Counted from the first letter of the stretch, positions 47,715 through 56,081 are shown. The stretch: DNA of 64,000 nucleotides from Rikenellaceae bacterium (GCA_015059735.1 SUZX01000006.1:104691-168690), one strand, 5' to 3'. Program-made: numbers and translations. Notes: generated by a model not told the origin, from the letters alone.

Positions 47715-48140
47715 ATGAAAAAGTTATTATTGTTTTTTATGGCCTTATGCGCAACCGGAGTCGTGCAGGCACAAGTGAAATTCGAGGACAAAACGACCGA
47801 TGCTCTTCGCGAGATGGCAATCAAACAGCAAAAGTTGGTTTTTATTGATCTCTATGCTACATGGTGCCCTCCCTGTCGCATGATGGAGCGGGATGTTTTT
47901 TCGCGTAAAGATGTCGGTGATTTTATGTCCAAATATTTTGTGGCGGCCAAATATGATGTCGATAAAACCACAGGCCGTGAGTTGATGCGTCGCTATGGCG
48001 AGGGCTCTATTCCGCTCTACTTGGTATTCGATACCAAAGGCGAATTATTGGGACGTATCTTGGGAGGAGCCAAAGCCGAAACCTTCATGGAAAATCTGCG
48101 TGCGATAATCGAAAAAAAGCGTACCGGACAAGCCAAGTAA
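47715..48140 (+). CDS. Secreted thioredoxin-fold protein
   Basis: Signal peptide; KLVFIDLYATWCPPCRMMERDVFSRKDV. Confidence 0.85.
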   Translation: MKKLLLFFMALCATGVVQAQVKFEDKTTDALREMAIKQQKLVFIDLYATWCPPCRMMERDVFSRKDVGDFMSKYFVAAKYDVDKTTGRELMRRYGEGSIPLYLVFDTKGELLGRILGGAKAETFMENLRAIIEKKRTGQAK

Positions 48141-48177
48141 AGGAAGGTTATAATATTTTAAGGTAACATGCCATTCG

Positions 48178-48217
48178 ACGATCTTTTGGGGAGATTATCC
48201 GCAGAAGATCGTTTTTT
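48178..48217 (+). terminator. Intrinsic terminator after the thioredoxin gene
   Basis: ACGATCTT...AAGATCGTTTTTT. Confidence 0.7.
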
Positions 48218-48221
48218 CGGT

Positions 48222-48410
48222 ACTTATATACGAATTTACACTATCCTTGTTGTTCTCTTGCTTTTCACCACCTTATACTCATGGTTATGCTGTGTTTGCA
48301 ATTGCCGACCCACCCCCTAAATCCCCCGCCTCGGACAGGGGACTTGCGTCTGTCTGCCTATGGTGGAAGTTGGGTATTTTACACATGGTGCAAAATAGTA
48401 TGTAATTACC
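48222..48410 (+). repeat. Interspersed repeat element, full copy
   Basis: acttatatacgaatttacac...cattgccgacccaccccctaaatcccccgcctcggacaggggactt-type core...gggtattttacacatggtgcaaaatagtatgtaattacc. Confidence 0.9.
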
Positions 48411-48446
48411 TCTTTTTTGTGATGGAGATGCAGATTGTCGCCGGAG

Positions 48447-49067
48447 CTATTTGGCGGTGTAAACCACCTTTTTGGTCTCAAAGAACTCTTCGGTGAAAAA
48501 GTCGGAGATGTCGTAAAGATTCCAACGCATGCGGGTCAATGCCAATTCTTCGGCCAAATCGCCTCCTTTGAGATAGAGAATGCCGTTGGGCAGTGTGCCG
48601 TGTTGTCCGCGTTCGATTTTGTTCCACACCCATTTTACAAATTCGGGCATGGCGGTCACTGCACGGGATACCACATAGTCGAATCGTTCGGGGATGGTTT
48701 CGACCCGTGTGCAGCGAGGCTCGATGTTTTTCAACCCGAGACTTTGTACCACACCCTCGACCACCGTGATCTTCTTGCGGATGGAGTCGGCAGCAATAAA
48801 GTGTGCTTCGGGGAAGAGGATCGCCAACGGTATTGAGGGGAACCCGCCACCGCAGCCTACATCCAACACGCGAGCTCCTTCATCGAACGCGCAAACTTTG
48901 GCAATGGCCAACGAGTGAAGCACATGGCGCAGGTAGAGCTGGTCGAAATCCTTGCGTGAAACCACGTTGATCTTCATGTTCCAATCGGCGTAAAGATCAT
49001 AGAGTGCGGCAAAATGGTTGAGTTGTTCAGAGGTTAATTCCGGAAAGTATTTGAGAATGAGTTCCAC
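48447..49067 (-). CDS. rsmG: 16S rRNA (guanine527-N7)-methyltransferase
   Basis: LYADWNMKINVVSRKDFDQLYLRHVLHSLAI...VLDVGCGGGFPSIPLAILFPEAHFIAADSIRKKI. Confidence 0.93.
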   Translation of the reverse strand: MELILKYFPELTSEQLNHFAALYDLYADWNMKINVVSRKDFDQLYLRHVLHSLAIAKVCAFDEGARVLDVGCGGGFPSIPLAILFPEAHFIAADSIRKKITVVEGVVQSLGLKNIEPRCTRVETIPERFDYVVSRAVTAMPEFVKWVWNKIERGQHGTLPNGILYLKGGDLAEELALTRMRWNLYDISDFFTEEFFETKKVVYTAK

Positions 49068-49073
49068 TGTCGT

Positions 49074-49682
49074 TTAGTTTTGATCTTTGTTCTTTGGGGG
49101 TTGCAGGGATATCGTTTGATCCTCATCGCCTCGGATGATCAATTTGCACATCTGCTCCCGTGCCCGATGGATCTGGGTTTTGACGGTTCCCAAGGGCATG
49201 GCGAGTTTTTCGGCTATCTCTTCGTAGGAGTATTCCTCGAAAAATCGCAGAATGATAAGTTGCCGGTAGCGGGGTGCCAACCGATCGAGATGACTTTCGA
49301 TTTGTGCCCGCCGTTGTTGGTTGATGACACTCTCTTCGGGGGTCGGAGCGGGGGATACCGGTGACGAGAACCGTTCGTCGATGGGTAATTCCTCCTGACG
49401 ACGACGCATGAAATCGATGAATGTGTTTCGGGCAATGGTATAGACCCATTGTCCGAAAGTGTAATCGGCTGAGTAGCGATAGAGATTGATGAATACCTTG
49501 ATAAACGTCTCTTGCAGCAGGTCGTCGGCATCGGTGACTGCACCACCCAACCGTTGTACGAAGAGCCTGCGAATGGCATCGCGGTAACGATCGAATAGAT
49601 ACTCAAATGCGAACTCATCGCCGGCGAGCGATAGTTCAACCAAACGACGGTCGTCGGCTACAATATAGTCGGCTATCTCCAT
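49074..49682 (-). CDS. ECF-type RNA polymerase sigma factor
   Basis: DEFAFEYLFDRYRDAIRRLF...DADDLLQETFIKVFINLYRY...RQLIILRFFEEYSYEEIAEKLAMPLGTVKTQIHRAREQM. Start moved to MEIADY. Confidence 0.9.
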   Translation of the reverse strand: MEIADYIVADDRRLVELSLAGDEFAFEYLFDRYRDAIRRLFVQRLGGAVTDADDLLQETFIKVFINLYRYSADYTFGQWVYTIARNTFIDFMRRRQEELPIDERFSSPVSPAPTPEESVINQQRRAQIESHLDRLAPRYRQLIILRFFEEYSYEEIAEKLAMPLGTVKTQIHRAREQMCKLIIRGDEDQTISLQPPKNKDQN

Positions 49683-50827
49683 ACACGTTCGTCGTGACGT
49701 AGCAGAGCACTCCGCAACCATAAGAATCCCAGAGGCTCGATCAAATCATACAGGAAATAGCGACCGGCAATTCCCGTCTCTCCCAAACGTCGTGCAATGC
49801 GTTTTACCTCAAAGGCAACGACAATATAGCGCAACAACAATAATGCTGCGGCAACAACCTTATATTCAAACGGCATTACAGCAATGGCGCACAGTGCAGT
49901 GACGAAGAGGAGTATTCGGGACAGCAGTTCCCACCCAACGAAGTTGCGGACGCCGGTGGGATAAAAACGTTCGGAGGCTCCATAATAGCGTTGTTGGCTC
50001 ATCCACCAACTGATCCCACCCCAGCATTTCTCGTGCAGGGTGGCTCGGGGCGAAAGAATCACACTTACATTCTCGCGGGTCATGATTCGTTGCATGAAAA
50101 GGTCATCCTCTCCGATATTCATGTTGAGGTAGTTAAACCCGTTGACACCGAAATAGAGCGATTTTGTGAAACCCAACGAATGAAGCGTCCCCCGATAAGG
50201 GCGTTGTTGTATGGCTCGTGTGATCCAAGCGACCGAGTGCATCATCCGCCATGTGCGCATTAGGTAGTTGGCAACACCTTTTTTGCGTTCGAGACCGCAG
50301 TAGCCCACAACGATTTCGCCACGCTCGAATCCTTTGGCCATGAGTGAGAGCCAACGATCGGTTTCAGGGAAAGCATCGGTCGAGGAGAGGATCATGCACT
50401 CGTAATGCGCCGATTTGATCCCGACATTCAGTGCTTGTTTGCGTGAAATGGGGTAGCGCGGGTCGAGCAGAATCTTGGTGGTGGTGATCTGCGGGAAGTG
50501 CTTCTTCAACTGATAGAGATCTTCGTAGAAGTCGTTGTTCTGACCCACATAGACAAGTACCAACTCAAATGCGGGGTACTTTTGAGCCAGCAGCAACGGC
50601 AACCGCTCCTCGACAAACGTATAATCCTCGGAGAACATTGGGATGATGACCGAAACGGGCGGTTCGGCATCGCGAACTAAGGAACGACGATTATTTTTGT
50701 AGTCGGGAATACGGCCGTAGGCGAAGATATAGTAACCGAACTGTACGCAGAGCATCGTGAGGATCACTCCCGCAAGAGCAATTCCCTCCCAGCCGTAGCA
50801 TGTCAGAAACGAATCAAAAAACTGCAT
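49673..50827 (-). CDS. Membrane glycosyltransferase family 2
   Basis: VSVIIPMFSEDYTFVEERLPLLLAQKYPAFELVLVYVG...SSTDAFPETDRWL; C-terminal TM helices. Start revised from a TTG inside the repeat to the ATG at 50827. Confidence 0.82.
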   Translation of the reverse strand: MQFFDSFLTCYGWEGIALAGVILTMLCVQFGYYIFAYGRIPDYKNNRRSLVRDAEPPVSVIIPMFSEDYTFVEERLPLLLAQKYPAFELVLVYVGQNNDFYEDLYQLKKHFPQITTTKILLDPRYPISRKQALNVGIKSAHYECMILSSTDAFPETDRWLSLMAKGFERGEIVVGYCGLERKKGVANYLMRTWRMMHSVAWITRAIQQRPYRGTLHSLGFTKSLYFGVNGFNYLNMNIGEDDLFMQRIMTRENVSVILSPRATLHEKCWGGISWWMSQQRYYGASERFYPTGVRNFVGWELLSRILLFVTALCAIAVMPFEYKVVAAALLLLRYIVVAFEVKRIARRLGETGIAGRYFLYDLIEPLGFLWLRSALLRHDERVWR

Positions 50828-50837
50828 AATCTCCAAT

Positions 50838-51021
50838 GGCAATTATATACTATTTTGCACCGTGTGTAAAATACCCCGCTTTCCACCGAGGTGGACTAAG
50901 TCTCCTGCCCGAGGCGGGGGATTTAGGGGGTAGGTCGGCAATTGCAAACACGGCTCTGCCGTGAATGTAAAGGCCGACAAAGAGGGAATACAACAAAATT
51001 GTGTAAATTCGTATATAAGCA
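50838..51021 (-). repeat. Interspersed repeat element, full copy, inverted orientation
   Basis: ggcaattatatactattttgcaccgtgtgtaaaataccccgctttccaccg...gcgggggatttagggggtaggtcggcaattgcaaacacggctctgccgtg...acaaaattgtgtaaattcgtatataagca. Confidence 0.92.
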
Positions 51022-51129
51022 CCTCTCCAAATATCCGCAAAGGTACAAAACAATTCAGAATTCAGCGGCCGAAATCGAAATTATTTTATACCTCTGCGGT
51101 GAAGAGTGGTTGGAGAGAGTTGGCAAGCA

Positions 51130-51222
51130 TTATTTTTTAGAGCCGAGACGCCAAAGGAGACGACAAATCAAAAAGAAAAGAATGCCCCAAAATATGAGTA
51201 AAATATCACCTGTTCCTATCAT
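51130..51222 (-). CDS. 30-aa hydrophobic mini-protein MIGTGDILLIFWGILFFLICRLLWRLGSKK
   Basis: Read directly on the minus strand (below the ORF-track length cut-off); one TM segment and basic tail, adjacent to a similar ORF. Confidence 0.45.
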   Translation of the reverse strand: MIGTGDILLIFWGILFFLICRLLWRLGSKK

Positions 51223-51235
51223 AATATCAATTAAT

Positions 51236-51385
51236 TTATTTCTGTTTCCAGCGGTCAATCAATTTGCAGAGAAGCCGATAAATCAACCAAATGAAAAGGA
51301 ATGGAATTCCTAAGTAAATTATCAATATCAGAGGAATCATAATAATTTCTCCCATTCCGAAACTTCCTAAAAACAGCGGATTCAT
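51236..51385 (-). CDS. 49-aa hydrophobic mini-protein MNPLFLGSFGMGEIIMIPLILIIYLGIPFLFIWLIYRLLCKLIDRWKQK
   Basis: Read directly on the minus strand; G-x-G-E-I-I then a TM segment, basic C-terminus; below ORF-track cut-off. Confidence 0.5.
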   Translation of the reverse strand: MNPLFLGSFGMGEIIMIPLILIIYLGIPFLFIWLIYRLLCKLIDRWKQK

Positions 51386-51433
51386 AACTAAAATCTTTTA
51401 TTCCCTCCGTCCCACAAAGGGTTGTTAATAAAC

Positions 51434-51607
51434 AAGAAGCGTGGAACTGAAATGCCACGTTCCAAGTCGGAGGTCGTAGGAATAACCTTTATTCGGAGGA
51501 TGTGGTAATAGCAGCCCACGCTGAGACGTGAGAAACCATTACGCTTTCTCTCCGAATAGTCTTGAATTTCCTACGTTCCCGACTTTGAGATAAGCATAAC
51601 GCTTCTT
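51434..51607 (-). ncRNA. Structured RNA with 6S-RNA-like rod architecture
   Basis: Nested complementary arms on the minus strand: AAGAAGCGT/ACGCTTCTT, AAGTCGG/CCGACTT (split by GGAACGTGGCATTTCAGTTCC hairpin on the 3' side), CGTAGGAA/TTCCTACG, TATTCGGAG/CTCCGAATA, with asymmetric bubbles and a structured apical region. Confidence 0.7.
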
Positions 51608-51642
51608 TTTCGAATGTTGGATCGAGACGGTCGATCCGATTA

Positions 51643-51674
51643 CAAAGATATGGAAAGTGATCGTTTTTACCAAA
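51643..51674 (-). promoter_or_regulatory. Bacteroidetes promoter TTTG-N20-TATCTTTG for the structured RNA
   Basis: -33 CAAA at 51671-51674 and -7 caaagata at 51643-51650 on the plus strand (reverse complements). Confidence 0.7.
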
Positions 51675-51745
51675 TCGCGGCCGCATAAAGTGCCGGCTGT
51701 CGCATTGATCGTGCTCGCGAAATTGTGAATGCAAATTATTTTCCC

Positions 51746-51753
51746 TATTTTTG
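51746..51753 (+). promoter_or_regulatory. -7 element TATTTTTG for tgt
   Basis: TAnnTTTG match 15 nt before the tgt ATG; partial -33 (ATTG) about 20 nt upstream. Confidence 0.6.
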
Positions 51754-51768
51754 TGCGATAATAGGATT

Positions 51769-52899
51769 ATGAAATTTACAATACAACATAAAGCGCCGGC
51801 ATCGAAGGCGCGGGCGGGTGAGTTGCAAACCGATCACGGTGTCGTTCGTACTCCGATCTTCATGCCGGTCGGAACGGCTGCTACGGTAAAAGGTATCTTC
51901 CACCGCGACGTGCGCGACGAGGCGCGGGCACAGATCATTTTGGCCAACACCTATCACCTCTACTTGCGTCCGGGTATGGAGATCATCGAAAAGGCCGGCG
52001 GTGTCCACCGGTTCTCGACTTGGGAGGGACCGATGTTGACCGACAGTGGTGGTTTTCAGGTTTTTTCGCTAGCCGATTGCCGTAAGATCAAAGAGGAGGG
52101 TTGCCACTTCCGTTCGCATATCGACGGCTCGAAACACCTCTTCACTCCCGAAAACGTCATTGATACCGAGCGTACTATCGGTGCCGATATCATGATGGCG
52201 TTCGATGAGTGTCCTGCGGGCGACGCACCGCGCGAATATGCGGCCAAATCGTTGGATCTTACCGAGCGGTGGCTCGACCGTTGTTTCAACCGCTATCACC
52301 AGACTGCTCCGAAATACGGCCATTATCAAGCCTTGTTCCCCATTGTGCAGGGTTGTACCTATCCCGACCTGCGTGCGCGGGCTGCTGAGAATGTGCAACG
52401 CTACAATGCTGATGGATATGCCATCGGCGGACTGGCGGTGGGTGAGCCAACCGATGTAATGTACGAAATGATCGAGGTGGTCAATGCCATACTGCCCGAG
52501 GATCGTCCGCGTTACCTGATGGGGGTCGGTACTCCGACCAATATCCTCGAAGCAATCGATCGTGGGGTCGATATGTTTGATTGTGTGATGCCTACGCGAA
52601 ACGGTCGCAACGGCCAGCTTTTCACCGCCGAAGGGGTGATCAACATCCGCAACAAAAAATGGGAAGATGACTTCTCGCCGATCGATCCCGAAGGTACGGC
52701 CTTTGTCGATACGTGTTACTCGAAAGCCTATCTCCATCACCTCTGCGTTTGTGGCGAGATGTTGGCGGCGCAGATTGCCTCGCTGCACAACATTGCATTC
52801 TACCTGCGACTAGTCGGCATGGCTCGCGAACATATTGCCGCCGGAGATTTCAAGGCGTGGAAAGAGCAGATGGTTGTCAAACTGCAAAGACGATTGTAA
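51769..52899 (+). CDS. tgt: tRNA-guanine transglycosylase
   Basis: GVVRTPIFMPVGTAATVKG, LANTYHLYLRPG, LTDSGGFQVFSL, FPIVQGCTYPDLR, GGLAVGEP, YLMGVGTP, FDCVMPTRNGRNG. Confidence 0.96.
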   Translation: MKFTIQHKAPASKARAGELQTDHGVVRTPIFMPVGTAATVKGIFHRDVRDEARAQIILANTYHLYLRPGMEIIEKAGGVHRFSTWEGPMLTDSGGFQVFSLADCRKIKEEGCHFRSHIDGSKHLFTPENVIDTERTIGADIMMAFDECPAGDAPREYAAKSLDLTERWLDRCFNRYHQTAPKYGHYQALFPIVQGCTYPDLRARAAENVQRYNADGYAIGGLAVGEPTDVMYEMIEVVNAILPEDRPRYLMGVGTPTNILEAIDRGVDMFDCVMPTRNGRNGQLFTAEGVINIRNKKWEDDFSPIDPEGTAFVDTCYSKAYLHHLCVCGEMLAAQIASLHNIAFYLRLVGMAREHIAAGDFKAWKEQMVVKLQRRL

Positions 52900-52902
52900 A
52901 CT

Positions 52903-54021
52903 ATGGAGAGCAAGATTCCGAAACTCGGGTTCCCCGGGTTCAAGATTTTGGACCGATACATATTGGGTAAATTCCTTGCGACCTACTTCTTCGCTATTGC
53001 GATGATTATCGTGGTGGTGGTGACGTTCGACTATGTGGAGAAGATCGACGACTTTACCGAGTTGAAAGCTCCGTTCAAAGCGATTGTTTTCGACTACTAC
53101 CTCAATTTTATCCCCTTCTTCATCAACCAATTCAGCGGTCTGTTCACCTTCATCGCCTGTATCTTCTTTACCTCGAAGATGGCCTATCAGACCGAAATCG
53201 TGGCGATGTTGTCGGGGGGCATGTCGTTTCGGCGATTGATGTGGCCCTATTTCCTCGGTGCGTTGATCATTGCGTCGTTGTCGCTGACACTCAACCTATG
53301 GCTGATTCCGATGTCGCAACAGCACATTGTCAAATTTGAGCAGCAATACATCAAAAAACGGATGAATGCCGTCTATGACCGTCATATCTATCGACAAATC
53401 GAGCCCGGGACTTTTGCCTATATCCGAGGTTATAACGAGAGTCGCAAACAGGCTCTGTTCTTTGCGTTGGAACACTATCACAGTGGCACGATGACCCATT
53501 CGCTCGAAGCGGCAGATGTGAAATTCGATCCCGAGACCAAACGATGGACTGCTCCGCGTTATACACGTCGGGAGTTCGACTCGCTGGGCGTCGAGACCTT
53601 CTCGCAACATCGCAATCTCGATACGCTCATCAATCTGGAAGTTACCGAATTGGGACGTATCAACGAGTTGATCCAAACGATGAACATCTCCGAGTTGAAC
53701 CAATTTCACGATCAGCAGCAGGCCAAAGGTTCCGACTCGCTGAATATCATTCAGGTCGAACGACATGCCCGCTATGCCTATCCGCTTTCGACCTTCATCC
53801 TGACCTTAATCGGTGTGTCGCTCTCTTCGCGCAAGGTGCGTGGCGGTACGGGTTTGCACATCGGTATCGGTACGGGTCTCTGTTTTTCCTATATTCTCTT
53901 CAACCGTTTCTTTGAAGAGTTTGCCAAGAGCGGAACGATGCCCCCGGGCTTGGCCGTATGGCTTCCCAACCTGATCTATTTGGTCATTGCATTCTACCTC
54001 TATCAAAAAGCTCCGAAATAA
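52903..54021 (+). CDS. LptF/LptG (YjgP/YjgQ)-family permease
   Basis: KILDRYILGKFLATYFFAIAMIIVVVVTFDYVEKIDDF; FTSKMAYQTEIVAMLSGGMSFRRLMWPY. Confidence 0.88.
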   Translation: MESKIPKLGFPGFKILDRYILGKFLATYFFAIAMIIVVVVTFDYVEKIDDFTELKAPFKAIVFDYYLNFIPFFINQFSGLFTFIACIFFTSKMAYQTEIVAMLSGGMSFRRLMWPYFLGALIIASLSLTLNLWLIPMSQQHIVKFEQQYIKKRMNAVYDRHIYRQIEPGTFAYIRGYNESRKQALFFALEHYHSGTMTHSLEAADVKFDPETKRWTAPRYTRREFDSLGVETFSQHRNLDTLINLEVTELGRINELIQTMNISELNQFHDQQQAKGSDSLNIIQVERHARYAYPLSTFILTLIGVSLSSRKVRGGTGLHIGIGTGLCFSYILFNRFFEEFAKSGTMPPGLAVWLPNLIYLVIAFYLYQKAPK

Positions 54022-54033
54022 ACATACAACATC

Positions 54034-55002
54034 ATGAACAAACGTGCAGGGTTTCTAGCCCGACTCAAACAGTACCCGCTGTTATATAATCTTATCTGCA
54101 TTGCCGCCATCATTTTGGTAATGGCCGTTGTTGCACACCTTGTCATGCAACTCGGGACACGCCACGGATCGCGTTGTACCGTACCCGATTTTGCGGGAAT
54201 CCGACTCGACGAAGCCCAGCGGTTGGCCGAGAAACACGATTTGAAACTCCATATCAACGACTCGCTTTTTGTGCCGGCTTATGAGGGCGGTATCGTGCTC
54301 GATCAGTTGCCCGAAGGTGGTGTGGAGGTAAAGCCCGGGCGTACAGTCTATATCACAATCAACTCGTTCCGCGAGAAGATGGTTCCTGTCCCTTATGTTG
54401 CGGGGCGTTCGCTCCGACAGGCAAAAAACATGTTGGAGATTGCCGGTTTGGAGATCGCCGAGTTGGTCTATCGTCCCGACATCGCTACCAATTATGTGTT
54501 GGAGGAGTTTTGTAAAGGACAACCTGTGACCGCAGAAACACGCATGGAGAGCGAAATGGGATCGGGAGTGACGTTGTATGTCGGTGTTGAGGAGAACAAT
54601 ATCGGTACGATTGTCCCGCAATTGGTGGGATTTGCGTTGCAAGAAGCCAAAGGGCGACTTTGGGAGTTGGGACTGAATGTCGGCAAGGTCGATTTTGACG
54701 AGGGAATCAACCTTCTCAATCAGAAAAAGGCTCGGGTTTATGCTCAAATACCGGTGGCTGAATATACCATAGCTTTGGGGTCGCGGGTCGATTTGAAGTT
54801 GACACTCGACGAAAAGAAAATTGCCGAACAGGTGGCTTTGGCCGAGAAACTTGCGAAAGAAGCTGCCGAGGAGCGTATGCGCCGCGAGCAGGAGCAGGCC
54901 GACTCGTTGGCGGCTCTCGGTTTGACACCGGCTGCCACAGCCCCTGCGGTGCAGACCCCCGAAAAGAACAAATCGAATAACGATTCCGGATTTTTCGACT
55001 GA
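54034..55002 (+). CDS. Membrane-anchored PASTA-domain protein
   Basis: One TM then three PASTA-like units (VPDFAGIRLDEAQRLAEKHDL; VPYVAGRSLRQAKNMLEIAGL; VPQLVGFALQEAKGRLWELGL). Confidence 0.85.
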   Translation: MNKRAGFLARLKQYPLLYNLICIAAIILVMAVVAHLVMQLGTRHGSRCTVPDFAGIRLDEAQRLAEKHDLKLHINDSLFVPAYEGGIVLDQLPEGGVEVKPGRTVYITINSFREKMVPVPYVAGRSLRQAKNMLEIAGLEIAELVYRPDIATNYVLEEFCKGQPVTAETRMESEMGSGVTLYVGVEENNIGTIVPQLVGFALQEAKGRLWELGLNVGKVDFDEGINLLNQKKARVYAQIPVAEYTIALGSRVDLKLTLDEKKIAEQVALAEKLAKEAAEERMRREQEQADSLAALGLTPAATAPAVQTPEKNKSNNDSGFFD

Positions 55003-56081
55003 TGGCAGAAGAACAATATATTGACGACGAGTTGGATGTTGAGGAGCTACGTGCAGAGAGTGAAGACGACGAGGCTTCGGGTCTTTATGAGCACTTCTCC
55101 ATCACCGCTGACAAAGGGCAATCGTTGTTGCGGCTCGACAAATACTTGACGAGCCACATGGAGAATTGTTCGCGCAACCGTATTCAGGTGGCGGCCGACA
55201 GTGGCAATATCTTGGTTAACGGAAAACCTGCCAAGCCGAGTTATAAAGTTAAGCCTTTGGATCATATCCAGCTAGTCATGCCCTATCCCAAACGGGAGTA
55301 TGAGGTGTTGCCCGAAAATATTCCGCTCGATATTCTCTACGAAGACGATGATCTGGTGATCGTCAACAAAGCCGCAGGCATGGTGGTTCACCCGGGAGTG
55401 GGTAACCACAGCGGTACGTTGGTCAACGCCATGAGCTATCACCTGCAACAGTTGCCGATGTTCAGCGAAGGAAATGCCCGTGCCGGATTGGTACACCGCA
55501 TCGATAAGAATACTTCGGGAATCTTGGTGATGGCCAAAAATGAGTTGGCTTTGGCTCGCTTGGGTAAGCAGTTCTTCGATCACTCGATTCAGCGACGTTA
55601 TGTTGCTCTCGTCTGGGGTAATTTCGACGAAGACGAGGGTACAATTACGGGTAATATCGGTCGCAGTCCCAAAGATCGGCAGAAGATGTATGTCTTTGCC
55701 GATGGCTCCGACGGCAAATGGGCGGTGACCCATTGGCGGGTGTTGCGCCGTTTCGGCTATGTGACCCTCGTGGAGTGTCGTCTCGAAACGGGACGCACGC
55801 ACCAGATCCGCGTACACATGTCGTGGATCGGGCACCCGTTGTTCAACGATGAACGTTACGGAGGTGATCGGATTCTGAAAGGAACGACCTTTGCCAAATA
55901 CAAACAGTTTATCGAGAATTGCTTTGCCGTAATGCCGCGTCATGCCCTGCATGCGCGTATGTTAGGCTTTGTGCACCCCACCACCGGCTGTGATGTGCTG
56001 TTCGAGAGTGATTTGCCCGAGGATTTCCGTGCGTTGATCGCCAAGTGGGAGAACTATTCCTCGGTAGCCACCGAAGAGTGA
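55002..56081 (+). CDS. RluA/RluD-family pseudouridine synthase
   Basis: S4 domain LRLDKYLTSHMENCSRNRIQVAADSGNILVNGKP; GLVHRIDKNTSGILVMAKN; CRLETGRTHQIRVHMSWIGHPLFNDERYGG. Confidence 0.93.
   Translation: MAEEQYIDDELDVEELRAESEDDEASGLYEHFSITADKGQSLLRLDKYLTSHMENCSRNRIQVAADSGNILVNGKPAKPSYKVKPLDHIQLVMPYPKREYEVLPENIPLDILYEDDDLVIVNKAAGMVVHPGVGNHSGTLVNAMSYHLQQLPMFSEGNARAGLVHRIDKNTSGILVMAKNELALARLGKQFFDHSIQRRYVALVWGNFDEDEGTITGNIGRSPKDRQKMYVFADGSDGKWAVTHWRVLRRFGYVTLVECRLETGRTHQIRVHMSWIGHPLFNDERYGGDRILKGTTFAKYKQFIENCFAVMPRHALHARMLGFVHPTTGCDVLFESDLPEDFRALIAKWENYSSVATEE

Noticed and set aside
50843-51053. Small ORFs with a recurring peptide (YPLNPPPRAGDL...; also THPLNPPPRTGDL at 48281-48496)
   Set aside because: They are translations of the interspersed repeat core CCCCCTAAATCCCCCGCC; the similarity is explained by the DNA repeat, and frames are not conserved between copies.
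50942-51313. 123-aa plus-strand ORF upstream of tgt
   Set aside because: Begins in the repeat and runs antisense to the two mini membrane-protein ORFs; composition not protein-like.
51255-51458. 67-aa minus-strand ORF MAFQFHASC...
   Set aside because: Overlaps the 3' end of the structured RNA and the 49-aa ORF in another frame; no protein-like pattern.
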